Notes under the pieces: model-generated
Told to the model about the DNA's origin: nothing
The model's input: only the letters and a program-made list of their open reading frames with translations
The model's database searches: none
Assembly: GCF_020866925.1 (NCBI RefSeq)
Contig: NZ_JAJGAK010000001.1
Span: 1,858,248-1,922,247 of the forward strand
Reading direction: 5' to 3'
Source: Noviluteimonas lactosilytica
GTDB lineage: Bacteria; Pseudomonadota; Gammaproteobacteria; Xanthomonadales; Xanthomonadaceae
Length of the DNA stretch: 64,000 bases
Translations under genes and position numbers: made by a program
In this document: in pieces, positions 1 through 9,558 of the stretch
Numbering within the stretch: position 1 is the stretch's first letter
How the letters are laid out: every line of letters starts with the position of its first letter

Positions 1-331
1 CTTCGAGGATGTCCTGGTGCAGCTTCCCCCAGCGCTCGCCGCTGTGGAGGACGCCGGCGTTGTTGACGATGAGGTCGAGTGAATCGTCTTCGAGCACGAG
101 CGGCAATTCATGCGCGAGTTGGTCTCGCGACTTCACCGACGCCACGTCGAGGGGCAACACGTGCAGTCGACCGGGGTATTGCCCGGTGAGCGTATTCAGC
201 GCCGTGGCCTTGCCGGGATGGCGCGCCGTGGCCACGACGCGGTCTCCGCGTTGCAGCAGCGCGGTCGCCAGCGCGAGGCCGAGCCCGCGATTGGCGCCCG
301 TGACGAGGCTGTGGCGGGGGCGGTTGGCCAT
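1..331 (-). CDS. SDR family NAD(P)-dependent oxidoreductase (3' end outside window)
   Basis: Reading the reverse strand from the ATG at 331 gives a Rossmann-fold short-chain dehydrogenase N-terminus. It has the TGANRGLG dinucleotide-binding loop at about residues 10-17 and an NNAG motif at about residue 90. Classical SDRs are about 250 residues, so roughly the first 110 are present and the catalytic YxxxK lies beyond the window edge. The substrate cannot be told from this part. It is divergent from the M16 peptidase gene, with about 110 bp between the two starts. The family call is secure; the function is open. Confidence 0.85.
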   Translation of the reverse strand, partial: MANRPRHSLVTGANRGLGLALATALLQRGDRVVATARHPGKATALNTLTGQYPGRLHVLPLDVASVKSRDQLAHELPLVLEDDSLDLIVNNAGVLHSGERWGKLHQDILE

Positions 332-440
332 GCGCGGATCCTCGTCGGGGGTGTGCCGTCCGGCCTAGTGTATCGGCGGCGGCAGCGGGCTAGCATCGGC
401 GGTCATCCAGATCACCTTCGCGACCAGGAGCCGCATTCCG

Positions 441-3347
441 ATGATCCTTGCCCGCAAGCGCGCCGCGACGCCGTTCGCCGCCGGCACCCTCGCCATCGCC
501 CTCTCCGTCGCGATCGGCGGGGCCTTCGCTCCGGCGCCCGCCCTGGCGAAGTCGCCGACCGCCTCCGCCGTCGACATCCCATACGAGACGTTCACCCTGC
601 CCAACGGCCTGCGCGTGATCGTGCACACCGATCGCAAGGCGCCGATCGTCGCGGTCAACCTCTGGTACCACGTCGGCAGCAAGGACGAGCCCTCGGGTCG
701 CAGCGGCTTCGCGCACCTGTTCGAACACCTGATGTTCAACGGCTCGGAGAACCACAAGGGCGACTTCTTCCCGCCGCTGGAAACCGTCGGCGCGACCGAC
801 CTCAACGGCACGACGAACACCGATCGCACGAACTACTTCGAGAACGTGCCGACCACCGCGCTCGACACCGCGCTGTGGATGGAATCCGACCGCATGGGCC
901 ACCTGCTCGGCGCGATCGACCAGGCCACGCTCGACGAACAGCGCGGCGTGGTGCAGAACGAAAAGCGCCAGGGCCAGAACCAGCCCTACGGCCAGGTGTG
1001 GGAAGTCCTGCAGAAGACGATGTATCCGGCGGGCCACCCGTACCACCACACCACGATCGGGTCGATGAACGACCTCAACGCGGCCAAGCTCGAGGACGTG
1101 AAGACCTGGTTCCGCACCTGGTACGGCCCGAACAACGCCGTGCTCGTGCTCGCCGGCGACATCGACGTCGCGACCGCGAAGCAGAAGGTCGCCGAATTCT
1201 TCGGCGACATCCCGGCCGGCCCGACGATGGCGCAGCCGAAGATCGATCCGGCGAAGCGCACCGAAACCACGCGCGCGACGATGGAAGACAAGGTCCCGCA
1301 GACGCGCGTCTACCGCGTGTGGAATGTCGCGCAGTACGGCGCCGAGGATCTCGAACGCCTGCAGTTGCTCGCGCAGGTGCTCGGCGGCAGCAAGGCGTCG
1401 CGCCTCGACAAGCGCCTGCTGTTCGACGACAAGTCGGTCGACAGCGTGTCGGCGTACGTCGATGCCTCGCAGCTCGGCTCGAACTTCCTCATCCAGGCCG
1501 ACGTGAAGCAGGGCGTCGACGCCGCGAAGGTCGAAGCCGCGATCGACGAAGAACTCAAGCGCCTGATCGCCGAAGGCCCGACCGCGGCCGAACTCGACCA
1601 GGCCCGCACCGTGTTCAAGGCCGGCTTCGTGCGCGGCATCGAACGCATCGGCGGCTTCGGCGGCAAGGCCGACGCGCTCGCCGAATGCGCGATCTACACC
1701 GGCAATCCCGGTTGCTTCCGCGACAGCCTCAAGACGATCGAAACCGCTTCGATCGCCGACGTGCAGAAGGCGGGCAAGGATTGGCTGTCGCAGGGCGACC
1801 ACGTGCTCACCGTCAATCCGGGCGTGCGCAAGGAACTCGCCGAAGATCCGGCGGGCACGCCCGCGCCGTTCGACCTGCCGAAGGTCGACGCGAAGTACAC
1901 GACCACCGCGAGCACCGTCGACCGCAGCAAGGGCGTGCCGATCACCGAAGACTTCCCGTCGCTCAAGTTCCCGTCGCTGCAGCGCGCGACGCTGAGCAAC
2001 GGCACGAAGGTGATCCTCGCCGAGCGCCACGACATTCCCGTCGTGCAGATGAGCTACATGTTCGGCGGCGGCTACGCGAGCGACCAGGGCGGCAAGCTCG
2101 GTACCTCGAGCTTCTCGATGGGCATGCTCGACGAAGGTGCGGGCGACATGGACGCGCTCGCGTTCGGCAATCGCGCCGAAGCGCTCGGCGCCAACATGGG
2201 GGCGTCTGCGTCGCTCGACGGCGCGACCGCGTACATGTCGGCGCTGAAGGAGAAGCTGGATCCGTCGCTCGAACTGTTCTCGACGATGGTGCGCAACCCG
2301 CGCTTCGACCAGAAGGAAATCGATCGCGTGAAGGCGACCTGGATCGCCGGCATCAAGCAGGAGAAGGCCAAGCCCGCGGGCGCGGCGATGCGCGTGCTGC
2401 CGCCGCTGCTGTACGGCGAAGGCCATCCGTACTCGATGCCGTTCAGCGGCTCGGGCACCGAGAGCTCGATCGGTTCGCTGACGCGCGAGGACCTCACGAA
2501 GTACCACGACACGTGGGTGCGTCCGGACAACGCGACGCTGGTGATCGTCGGCGACACGACGCTCGCGCAGATCCAGCCGCTGCTCGAGAAGCGCTTCGGC
2601 GACTGGAAGGTCGAAGGCGCCGCGCCGAAGCTCGATACCCCCGCACAGGTCGCGTTGCCGAAGCAGGCGCGCGTGTTCCTGATCGACCAGCCGGGTGCGG
2701 TGCAGGCCAACCTCTACGTCGGCCAGTTGCTGCCGTCGAGCAAGGACAAGGGCGCGATCAAGGTCGACTTCGCCAACGGCGTGCTGGGCGGCGAGTTCTC
2801 CTCGCGCCTCAACATGAACCTGCGCGAAGACAAGCACTGGGCGTACGGCGCGTACAGCATGGCGTCGAGTGCGCTCGGCCAGCGTCCGTGGATGGCGTTT
2901 GCGCCGGTGCAGATCGACAAGACCGCCGAGTCGCTCGCCGAACTGCGCCGCGAGATCACCGAGTACGCCGACGGCAAGGCGCCGGCGCGCGAGGATGAAG
3001 TCACGCGCATCCGCAACACCGAGATCCGCGGCATGCCCGGCTCGTACGAAACCGCGGGCGCGGTGATGTCGACCATCGGCGGCATCGTGCGTTACGACCG
3101 CCCGGACGATTACGTCACGCGCCGCATGGCCGAGATCGAAACGCTGACGCCGGCGCAGGTCGCCGAAGCGGCGAAGTCGATCGATCCCGCCGCGCTGACC
3201 TACGTCGTCGTCGGCGATCTGTCGAAGATCGAACAGCCCGTGCGCGCGTTGAACATCGGCGCGGTGTCGATCGTCGATGCCGACGGCAAGCCGGTGCAGA
3301 ACGTCGCTTCGGCCAGCCCGGCCAACGCGCCGGCGGTGTCGAAGTAA
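441..3347 (+). CDS. M16 family zinc metallopeptidase, secreted two-domain form
   Basis: A 968-residue pitrilysin-family protease. Residues 1-36 form a long signal peptide ending near PALA, so it is probably periplasmic. The first M16 domain carries the inverted zinc motif HLFEH at 92-96, with the third ligand probably E174 (VVQNEK). The second M16 half (about 520 onward) starts with an equivalent strand but has no HxxEH, so it is the usual inactive partner domain that closes the clamshell. Proteins of this build degrade peptides or signal-peptide remnants; the substrate here is unknown. Its stop overlaps the start of the following lipoprotein gene by one base, which suggests co-transcription. 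Confidence 0.93.
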   Translation: MILARKRAATPFAAGTLAIALSVAIGGAFAPAPALAKSPTASAVDIPYETFTLPNGLRVIVHTDRKAPIVAVNLWYHVGSKDEPSGRSGFAHLFEHLMFNGSENHKGDFFPPLETVGATDLNGTTNTDRTNYFENVPTTALDTALWMESDRMGHLLGAIDQATLDEQRGVVQNEKRQGQNQPYGQVWEVLQKTMYPAGHPYHHTTIGSMNDLNAAKLEDVKTWFRTWYGPNNAVLVLAGDIDVATAKQKVAEFFGDIPAGPTMAQPKIDPAKRTETTRATMEDKVPQTRVYRVWNVAQYGAEDLERLQLLAQVLGGSKASRLDKRLLFDDKSVDSVSAYVDASQLGSNFLIQADVKQGVDAAKVEAAIDEELKRLIAEGPTAAELDQARTVFKAGFVRGIERIGGFGGKADALAECAIYTGNPGCFRDSLKTIETASIADVQKAGKDWLSQGDHVLTVNPGVRKELAEDPAGTPAPFDLPKVDAKYTTTASTVDRSKGVPITEDFPSLKFPSLQRATLSNGTKVILAERHDIPVVQMSYMFGGGYASDQGGKLGTSSFSMGMLDEGAGDMDALAFGNRAEALGANMGASASLDGATAYMSALKEKLDPSLELFSTMVRNPRFDQKEIDRVKATWIAGIKQEKAKPAGAAMRVLPPLLYGEGHPYSMPFSGSGTESSIGSLTREDLTKYHDTWVRPDNATLVIVGDTTLAQIQPLLEKRFGDWKVEGAAPKLDTPAQVALPKQARVFLIDQPGAVQANLYVGQLLPSSKDKGAIKVDFANGVLGGEFSSRLNMNLREDKHWAYGAYSMASSALGQRPWMAFAPVQIDKTAESLAELRREITEYADGKAPAREDEVTRIRNTEIRGMPGSYETAGAVMSTIGGIVRYDRPDDYVTRRMAEIETLTPAQVAEAAKSIDPAALTYVVVGDLSKIEQPVRALNIGAVSIVDADGKPVQNVASASPANAPAVSK

Positions 3348-3664
3348 TGCGGGCGACGCAGTGGGTCGCCATCGCGGCCCTCGCCACGTGCACGCTTTCG
3401 GCGTGCACGTGGGTCCACATGGCCCCGGGCGCGAAAGAAGTCACCGTGGTCAACGGCCAGCCCGCGGGTTGCGAGAAGCGCGGCGAAGTCGAGGTCTCGG
3501 TGAAGGACAGCGTGGCCTTCTACGACCGCAATCCGCTGCGCGTGCAGGAAGAACTCGAGACCCTCGCGCGCAACGAAGCGCCCGGCATGGGCGCCGACAC
3601 GGTCCAGCCGCTTGCCCCGCCGCATGACGGCGGGCAGCGCTTCGCCGCCTGGAAATGCAAGTAG
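3347..3664 (+). CDS. DUF4156-type lipoprotein
   Basis: A 105-residue protein with a lipoprotein signal peptide and a lipobox ending at C20 (LSAC). The mature part looks like the DUF4156 family: a short beta-rich domain with Cys at 43 and a terminal WKCK. The ATG overlaps the last base of the M16 peptidase stop codon, so the two are probably one transcript. The function is unknown. A strong hairpin lies about 70 bp downstream. Confidence 0.8.
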   Translation: MRATQWVAIAALATCTLSACTWVHMAPGAKEVTVVNGQPAGCEKRGEVEVSVKDSVAFYDRNPLRVQEELETLARNEAPGMGADTVQPLAPPHDGGQRFAAWKCK

Positions 3665-3734
3665 TGGCGGGCAAGCAGGGGCGGCCGCGACGTGTGAAAA
3701 CACGGATGTAACGCTCAACTTCATGAATCCCACG

Positions 3735-3766
3735 GCGTTCCCGGCCCCCGGAAGGGTCGGGAACGC
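3735..3766. terminator. Hairpin downstream of the M16/DUF4156 operon
   Basis: A 9-bp perfect inverted repeat, GCGTTCCCG (3735-3743) with CGGGAACGC (3758-3766), encloses a loop whose CCC/GGG can also pair. There is no U-run after it, so it may act as a Rho-aided terminator or an mRNA end stabiliser. Confidence 0.5.
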
Positions 3767-3857
3767 TGTGCAGGGCCGGTGAAGCCGGTATCCTGTCTGA
3801 CCCGTTCAACCGGCAATACGCCGGGGTACGCGGCTCCTCATCTTCAAGGCACTGCCC

Positions 3858-4874
3858 ATGTTGTTCCAACACGTCGCCATCGCCGGCCTCGCCCACGTCG
3901 ACGCGCCGCGCCGACTGAGCTCGGACGAAATCAACCTGCGCCTGAAGCCGACGCTCGATCGTCTCAACATCAAGACCGACGTGCTCAAGGACATCGCGGG
4001 CATCCATGCGCGCCGTTTGTGGGACGAAGGCATGCAGGCCTCCGACGCCGCGACGCTCGCCGGCGTCAAGGCGCTCGCCGATGCCGGCATCGATCCCGAC
4101 AAGGTCGGCCTGCTGGTCAACACCTCGGTGAGCCGCGATTACCTCGAGCCGTCGACGGCCTCGATCGTGAGCGGCAACCTCGGCCTGCCGGACACCTGCC
4201 AGAACTTCGACGTGGCGAATGCGTGCCTCGCGTTCCTCAACGGAATGGACATCGCCAGCCGCATGATCGAACGCGGCGAGATCGACTACGCGCTGATCGT
4301 CGACGGCGAAACCGCCGACCTCGCGTACGAGAAGACCGTCGCCCGCCTCCTTCGTGCGGAAACGACCGAGGAAGAATTCAAGAACGAAATGGCGACGCTG
4401 ACGCTGGGTTCCGGCGCCGCCGCGATGGTGCTCGCGCGCGCCGAACTCGCGCCGGGCGCGCCGCGCTACAAGGGCGGCGTCACGCGCGCGGCCACGCAGT
4501 GGAACAAGCTGTGCCGCGGCAACCTCGACCAGATGGTCACCGACACGCGCACGCTGCTGATCGAAGGCATCAAGCTCGCGACGAAGACCTGGGGCGCGGC
4601 GAAGCAGGCGCTGGGCTGGGCCGCCGACGAGATGGACGAGTTCGTCATCCACCAGGTCAGCCAGGTGCACACCGCCGCCTTCGTGAAGGCGTTCGGCATC
4701 AACCCGAAGAAGGTGCTCACGATCTTCAACGAGCACGGCAACATCGGCCCGGCCTCGGTGCCGATCGTGTTGTCGAAGCTCCGCGAAATGGGCCGCCTGA
4801 AGAAGGGCAACCGCATCGCGCTGCTGGGCATCGGCTCGGGCCTCAATTGCTCGATGGCCGAAGTCGTTTGGTAA
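3858..4874 (+). CDS. oleA: OleA, thiolase-fold acyl-CoA condensing enzyme for long-chain olefin synthesis
   Basis: OleA performs a head-to-head Claisen condensation of two fatty acyl-CoAs to a beta-ketoacid, the first step of bacterial long-chain olefin synthesis. The 338-residue protein has the thiolase/FabH fold. The nucleophile C123 is in NACLAFLNG, the proposed base E97 in LEPSTAS, and the His/Asn pair is H265 (VIHQ) and N295 (NIGPAS). These match the published Xanthomonas campestris OleA residues Cys143, Glu117, His285 and Asn315 with a constant offset of 20, which is strong support. The remaining pathway genes oleB, oleC and oleD follow, but a regulator-like gene sits between oleA and oleB. 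Confidence 0.96.
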   Translation: MLFQHVAIAGLAHVDAPRRLSSDEINLRLKPTLDRLNIKTDVLKDIAGIHARRLWDEGMQASDAATLAGVKALADAGIDPDKVGLLVNTSVSRDYLEPSTASIVSGNLGLPDTCQNFDVANACLAFLNGMDIASRMIERGEIDYALIVDGETADLAYEKTVARLLRAETTEEEFKNEMATLTLGSGAAAMVLARAELAPGAPRYKGGVTRAATQWNKLCRGNLDQMVTDTRTLLIEGIKLATKTWGAAKQALGWAADEMDEFVIHQVSQVHTAAFVKAFGINPKKVLTIFNEHGNIGPASVPIVLSKLREMGRLKKGNRIALLGIGSGLNCSMAEVVW

Positions 4875-4888
4875 GAACCGGACGGCCA

Positions 4889-4945
4889 AACTTTACAATC
4901 CGACGGGTTTAACTTTCCAATCGGGGCGGATAACTTTACAATCCG
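4889..4945 (+). promoter_or_regulatory. Three 14-bp direct repeats over the promoter and start of the HTH/ATPase gene
   Basis: AACTTTACAATCCG occurs at 4889-4902 and again at 4932-4945, with the variant AACTTTCCAATCGG at 4911-4924. Start-to-start spacing is 22 and 21 bp, two helical turns each, so all three lie on one face of the DNA. The last copy contains TACAAT (4937-4942), a good -10 hexamer, and the GTG start codon at 4949 follows 6 nt later. The repeats may be operators, perhaps for the HTH protein encoded next (autoregulation), or reiterated -10 elements. The repeats are seen directly; their role is inferred. Confidence 0.7.
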
Positions 4946-4948
4946 CCC

Positions 4949-6001
4949 GTGGCCAGACCCGACCGATCCCATGAAATCGACGCCGCCCTGCTGGTGGCCG
5001 TCGACGCCCATCCAGGCGACCTCGTCCACCACGTGGCGGACGAGCTCGCGGTGACGCGTGCCGCGATCGCGCCGCGCGTTCGGGCACTGATCGAAGCGGG
5101 CTATCTCGAAAAGGAAGGGACTACGCGCCCGACGTACCGCCGCGGTGCGAACCGGCGTGGTCATTTCGAGTACCCGCGCGAAGGATTGGCTGAAGATCGC
5201 GTGTGGACCCGCGATGTCGCGCCGCTGCTGGAGGGGTTGCCGCGTAACGTGTTCGATATCGCGCACCACGGTTTGACCGAGATGGTGAACAACGCGATCG
5301 ATCATTCGGAAGGAACGCACGTCGAAGTGCTCGTCGATGTCGAAGGGCGTCGTTTGACGATGATGGTGACCGACGACGGCGTCGGCATCTTCCGGAAGAT
5401 CACGAACGCCTTGTCGTTGCCGGACGAACGACTCGCCTTGCTCGAGCTGTCGAAGGGCAAGCTCACCACCGACCCACGCCGGCATTCGGGCGAAGGTGTT
5501 TTCTTCTCATCGCGCATGTTCGACCAATTCCAGATCGCTTCGGGCGATCTCGTGTTCGATCACGACCACGAAGATGCAACGGATCTCCTCTACGACCTCG
5601 ACGCCGAAGACGTGCGCACGGGCACGACGGTGATCATGGAGATCGCGACGGATTCGCAGCGAACGGATCGGGAAGTATTCGAAGCCTATTCGAGCGGGCC
5701 GGACGAGTACGCATTCGCGAAAACCGTCGTACCGGTGCGTCTTGCGCGCATCGGCGATGAGAACCTGGTGTCGCGCTCGCAGGCCAAGCGCCTGCTGCAA
5801 CGCGTCGACCGGTTTCGCAATGTCGTGCTGGATTTCGACGGCGTCGAACGCATCGGCCAAGCATTCGGTGACGAAATCTTCCGCGTGTTCGCGCTCGAGC
5901 ATCCGGACGTCGAGCTCGTGGCGATCCACGTCGTTCCCGAAGTCCAACAGATGATCCGGCGCGCCGAAGTCCTGCGCGACGAAACCACGGTATCCAAATG
6001 A
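4949..6001 (+). CDS. Winged-helix + GHKL ATPase + STAS-like (DUF4325) protein inside the ole operon
   Basis: A 350-residue protein with three parts. An N-terminal helix-turn-helix lies at about 8-60 (AVTRAAIAPRVRALIEAGYL). A histidine-kinase-type ATPase follows at about 105-235, with the N-box region LTEMVNNAIDHS, the G1-like DDGVGIF and the lid-like HSGEGVFF. The C-terminal domain, about 260-345, resembles DUF4325 STAS-like domains (LDFDGVERIGQAFGDEIFRV). There is no phosphoacceptor His domain. Family members are uncharacterised; the layout recalls an anti-sigma-type ATPase fused to its STAS partner. Its TGA overlaps the oleB ATG (ATGA), so it is translationally coupled to oleBCD. GTG was chosen because the frame opens there directly after the third upstream repeat; the mRNA may be leaderless. 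Confidence 0.82.
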   Translation: MARPDRSHEIDAALLVAVDAHPGDLVHHVADELAVTRAAIAPRVRALIEAGYLEKEGTTRPTYRRGANRRGHFEYPREGLAEDRVWTRDVAPLLEGLPRNVFDIAHHGLTEMVNNAIDHSEGTHVEVLVDVEGRRLTMMVTDDGVGIFRKITNALSLPDERLALLELSKGKLTTDPRRHSGEGVFFSSRMFDQFQIASGDLVFDHDHEDATDLLYDLDAEDVRTGTTVIMEIATDSQRTDREVFEAYSSGPDEYAFAKTVVPVRLARIGDENLVSRSQAKRLLQRVDRFRNVVLDFDGVERIGQAFGDEIFRVFALEHPDVELVAIHVVPEVQQMIRRAEVLRDETTVSK

Positions 6002-6900
6002 CGTTGAACGCACTTCCCGACTATCCGTTCACGCCCGCGCGGACCGACATCCGCCCGGGCATCGCGCTGTCGTACCTCGACGAAGGTCCGCGCGACGGTG
6101 AAGTCGTCGTCATGCTGCACGGCAATCCGTCGTGGAGTTACTACTGGCGGCATCTCGTGCTCGCCTTGCGCGACAAGTACCGCTGCATCGTGCCGGACCA
6201 TGTCGGCATGGGCTTGTCCGACAAGCCCGATGACGCGGCGTATCGCTATACGCTGCAATCGCGCGTCGACGACGTCGAAGCGCTGCTCGACAAGCTCGGC
6301 ATCACCGGCCCGGTGACGCTCGCCGTGCACGACTGGGGCGGCATGATCGGCATGGGCTGGGCGATGCGGCATCCGGAACGCGTGAAGCGCTGGGTCGTGC
6401 TCAACACCGCGATGTTCACGCTGCCCGAAGCCAAGCCGATGCCCTGGCAGTTGACGCTCGGCCGCGACATGAAGCTCGGTGCGCTGATGATCCGCGGCTT
6501 CAACGCGTTTTCGTCGGGCGCCTCGTATTTCGGCGTCGATCGCCGCATGCCGGCGGACGTGCGCCGCGCGTACGTCGCGCCGTACGACACGTGGGATAAC
6601 CGCATCTCGACGCTGCGTTTCATCCAGGACATCCCGTTGCGCGAAGGCGATCCCGCGTGGGCGCTGGTGTCGCAGGCGGGGAAGATGTTGCCCGCGTTCG
6701 CCGATCGACCGGCCTTCATCGGTTGGGGCCTGAACGACTTCGTGTTCGACAAGCACTGCCTCGATGCGTTCACGCGCGCATGGCCGCGCGCCGAAGTGCA
6801 GGCGTTCGATGACGCGAACCACTACGTGCTCGAGGACAAGCACGAAGTCCTCGTTCCGCGCATCCGCGCATTCCTCGAGCAACACCCGCTGGCGGCCTGA
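5998..6900 (+). CDS. oleB: OleB, alpha/beta-hydrolase-fold beta-lactone decarboxylase
   Basis: OleB converts the beta-lactone made by OleC into the cis-olefin and CO2. The 300-residue protein belongs to the haloalkane-dehalogenase-like branch of alpha/beta hydrolases. The nucleophile is D112 in VHDWGG, followed by W113. The oxyanion-side motif HGNPSW is at 41-46, and the catalytic His is H275 in DDANHY. These correspond to Asp114 and His277 of the X. campestris enzyme (offset 2). It starts in an ATGA overlap with the upstream ATPase gene and its stop shares a base with oleC. Confidence 0.95.
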   Translation: MTLNALPDYPFTPARTDIRPGIALSYLDEGPRDGEVVVMLHGNPSWSYYWRHLVLALRDKYRCIVPDHVGMGLSDKPDDAAYRYTLQSRVDDVEALLDKLGITGPVTLAVHDWGGMIGMGWAMRHPERVKRWVVLNTAMFTLPEAKPMPWQLTLGRDMKLGALMIRGFNAFSSGASYFGVDRRMPADVRRAYVAPYDTWDNRISTLRFIQDIPLREGDPAWALVSQAGKMLPAFADRPAFIGWGLNDFVFDKHCLDAFTRAWPRAEVQAFDDANHYVLEDKHEVLVPRIRAFLEQHPLAA

Positions 6901-8558
6901 TGGACGCCTGCAACATCGCCGCGACGCTGCCGCGCCTCGCGCGCGAACGCCCCGACCAGGTGGCGATGCGTTGCCCCGGCCGCAGTGGACGTTACGACGT
7001 TGCGGTGACCTACGCCGACCTCGATCGACGCAGCGATGCGATCGCCGCGGGCCTCGCGCGCCGCGGCATCGTGCGCGGCACGCGCACCGTCGTGATGGTG
7101 AGGCCGACCCCGGAATTCTTCCTGTTGATGTTCGCGCTGTTCAAGGCGGGCGCGGTGCCGGTGCTGGTCGATCCCGGTATCGACAGGCGCGCGCTGAAAC
7201 AGTGCCTCGATGAGGCGGAGCCCGACGCCTTCATCGGCATTCCGCTCGCGCAACTCGCGCGCGCGTTGCTGCGCTGGGCGCGGAGTGCGCGCGTGCGCAT
7301 CACGACGGGCGCTCGCGCATGGCTCGCCGATGCGACGCTCGCCGATGTCGAACGCGACGGCGCCAACGCGGCCCCCGATTTCGTCGCCACGCTCCTCGCC
7401 GACACGCAGCCCGACGATGTCGCCGCGATCCTCTTCACAAGCGGATCGACCGGCGTGCCGAAGGGCGTCGTGTATCGCCATCGCCACTTCGTCGCGCAGG
7501 TCGGCATGTTGCGCGATGCGTTCGGGCTGCAGGCGGGCGGCGTCGATCTGCCGACGTTCCCGCCGTTCGCGTTGTTCGATCCGGCGCTCGGCGTCACTTC
7601 GATCATCCCCGACATGGATCCGACGCGCCCGGCGAAGGCCGACCCGCGCAGGCTGGTGCAGGCGATCGAACGTTTCGGCGTGACGCAGTTGTTCGGTTCG
7701 CCCGCGCTCGTCGGCGTGCTCGCGCGACACGGCGCGCACCTGCCGACGGTGAAGCGCGTGTTGTCGGCGGGCGCGCCCGTGCCGCCCGATGTCGTTGCAC
7801 GCATGCGCGAACTGCTGCCCGACGACGCGCAACTGTGGACGCCTTACGGCGCCACCGAATGCCTGCCCGTCAGCGTGATCGAAGGCCGCGAACTGCAGGC
7901 CACGCGCGAAGCGACGGAACGCGGCGCCGGCACGTGCGTCGGTCGCCCCGTGCCGCCGAACGACGTCCGCATCATCCGCATCGACGACGGCGCGATCGAT
8001 GCGTGGTCCGACGCCTTGCTCGCGAAACCCGGCGAAGTCGGCGAGATCACCGTCGCCGGCCCGACCGCGACCGACAGTTACTTCCGCCGCGACACCGCGA
8101 CGAAGCTCGGCAAGATCCGCGAGCGCTGCGATGACGGCAGCGAGCGTATCGTGCATCGCATGGGCGATCTCGGCTGGTTCGACGAAGAAGGACGCCTGTG
8201 GTTCTGCGGGCGCAAGACGCAGCGCGTGGTCGTGGATGCGTCGACGACGCTGTGCACCGAACAGGTCGAACCCATCTTCAACACGCACCCGACGGTGAAG
8301 CGCACCGCGCTGGTCGGCGTCGGCGAGCGCGGCGCGCAGGTTCCGGTGCTGTGCTTCGAACTCGCCGACAACGTGGGCCGCGGAATTTTCGACATCGACA
8401 CCGAGTTGCGCCACATCGCCGAAGGTTTCGTGCACACCGCGAAGATCCGGCACTTCCTGCGGCATCCGGGCTTCCCCGTCGATATCCGCCACAACGCGAA
8501 GATCGGTCGCGAGAAACTCGCGGCGTGGGCTGCGCAGCAACTGGAACGCAGCGCATGA
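6900..8558 (+). CDS. oleC: OleC, beta-lactone synthetase (ANL superfamily)
   Basis: OleC uses ATP to activate the beta-hydroxyacid from OleD and close it to a beta-lactone. The 552-residue sequence has the adenylate-forming-enzyme core: the P-loop [11 protein letters not shown] at 179-189, the A5-type TPYGATE near 312 and a C-terminal Lys in [13 protein letters not shown]. The length is typical of OleC. Its start shares one base with the oleB stop and its stop overlaps oleD by 4 bp, so the three enzymes are made from one tightly coupled message, in line with the known OleBCD assembly. Confidence 0.95.
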   Translation: MDACNIAATLPRLARERPDQVAMRCPGRSGRYDVAVTYADLDRRSDAIAAGLARRGIVRGTRTVVMVRPTPEFFLLMFALFKAGAVPVLVDPGIDRRALKQCLDEAEPDAFIGIPLAQLARALLRWARSARVRITTGARAWLADATLADVERDGANAAPDFVATLLADTQPDDVAAILFTSGSTGVPKGVVYRHRHFVAQVGMLRDAFGLQAGGVDLPTFPPFALFDPALGVTSIIPDMDPTRPAKADPRRLVQAIERFGVTQLFGSPALVGVLARHGAHLPTVKRVLSAGAPVPPDVVARMRELLPDDAQLWTPYGATECLPVSVIEGRELQATREATERGAGTCVGRPVPPNDVRIIRIDDGAIDAWSDALLAKPGEVGEITVAGPTATDSYFRRDTATKLGKIRERCDDGSERIVHRMGDLGWFDEEGRLWFCGRKTQRVVVDASTTLCTEQVEPIFNTHPTVKRTALVGVGERGAQVPVLCFELADNVGRGIFDIDTELRHIAEGFVHTAKIRHFLRHPGFPVDIRHNAKIGREKLAAWAAQQLERSA

Positions 8559-9553
8559 AGATCCTCGTCACCGGCGGCGGCGGGTTCCTCGGCCAGGCCC
8601 TGTGCCGCAACCTGGTCGAGCGCGGCTTCGAAGTCGTCAGCTTCAATCGCGGTCGTTACGACGCGCTCGACGCCATCGGCGTGCAGCAGGTGCAGGGCGA
8701 CCTCGCCGATCGCGACGCGATGGTCGCGGCGGCGAGGGGCGTCGGCGCGATCTTCCACAACGCCGCGAAGGCCGGCGCGTGGGGCCCGTACGACGACTAC
8801 TTCCGCGCCAATGTCATCGGCACGCGCAACGTCATCGAGGCCTGCCGCACGCATGGCATCCACCGGCTCGTGTACACCTCGACGCCGAGCGTCACGCATC
8901 GCGCGACGCATCCGGTCGAAGGCGGCACCGCGGACGACGTGCCTTACGGCAGCGGCTTCAAGGCGCCTTACGCGACGACGAAGACCATCGCGGAACAGGA
9001 AGTGCTCGCCGCGAACAGCGACACGCTCGCCACGATCGCGTTGCGTCCGCGCCTGATCTGGGGCCCCGGCGACAACCAGTTGGTGCCGCGCCTGGCCGAA
9101 CGCGCGCGCGCCGGCAGGCTGCGCATCGTCGGCACCGGCGACAACCTGATCGACACCACTTACATCGACAACGCCGCGCAGGCGCACATCGATGCGTTCC
9201 ACCACCTCGTGCCCGGCGCCGCGTGCGCGGGCCGCGCGTACTTCATCAGCAACGGCGAGCCGATGGCGGCCCGCTCGCTCGTCAACTCGCTGCTGCGTGC
9301 GGTGGGTGCGCCGCCGGTGGACAAGCACCTGTCGTTCCGCGCCGCCTATGCGATCGGCGCGGTGTGCGAAGCCGCATGGACGCTGCTGCCCCTGCGCGTC
9401 GAGCCGCCGATCACGCGTTTCCTCGCCGAGCAGTTGAGCACCGCGCACTGGTACGACATGGGGCCGGCCACGCGCGACTTCGGCTACGTCCCCAGGGTCA
9501 CCATCGTCGAGGGCCTGCGCCGCCTGGCCGATGCACACGCGCGCGGCCGCTAG
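8555..9553 (+). CDS. oleD: OleD, NADPH-dependent 2-alkyl-3-ketoalkanoate reductase
   Basis: OleD reduces the beta-ketoacid from OleA to a beta-hydroxyacid. The 332-residue protein is an extended SDR of the 3-beta-hydroxysteroid dehydrogenase type, with the nucleotide-binding TGGGGFLG at 6-13 and the catalytic YATTK (Y139, K143). The start at 8555 was preferred to upstream in-frame codons because it gives the ATGA overlap with oleC and places the glycine loop at the N-terminus. It is the last gene of the ole cluster. Confidence 0.94.
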   Translation: MKILVTGGGGFLGQALCRNLVERGFEVVSFNRGRYDALDAIGVQQVQGDLADRDAMVAAARGVGAIFHNAAKAGAWGPYDDYFRANVIGTRNVIEACRTHGIHRLVYTSTPSVTHRATHPVEGGTADDVPYGSGFKAPYATTKTIAEQEVLAANSDTLATIALRPRLIWGPGDNQLVPRLAERARAGRLRIVGTGDNLIDTTYIDNAAQAHIDAFHHLVPGAACAGRAYFISNGEPMAARSLVNSLLRAVGAPPVDKHLSFRAAYAIGAVCEAAWTLLPLRVEPPITRFLAEQLSTAHWYDMGPATRDFGYVPRVTIVEGLRRLADAHARGR

Positions 9554-9558
9554 CCCCT

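Noticed and set aside
390..2837. Long open frame on the reverse strand across the M16 peptidase gene (about 815 codons), and a similar one forward at 110-2998.
   Set aside because: High-GC genomes give long shadow frames. These have Arg/Ala/Val-rich low-complexity translations with no domain, while the forward frame at 441-3347 has a signal peptide and zinc motif.
4949..6001. Reading the HTH-ATPase-STAS gene as part of a phage-defence or toxin system.
   Set aside because: There is no effector gene next to it, and its overlap with oleB ties it to the olefin operon.
8198..8554. Upstream in-frame extension of OleD by about 119 residues.
   Set aside because: It overlaps the catalytic C-terminus of oleC in another frame and has no domain; the ATGA start at 8555 puts the Rossmann loop at the N-terminus.
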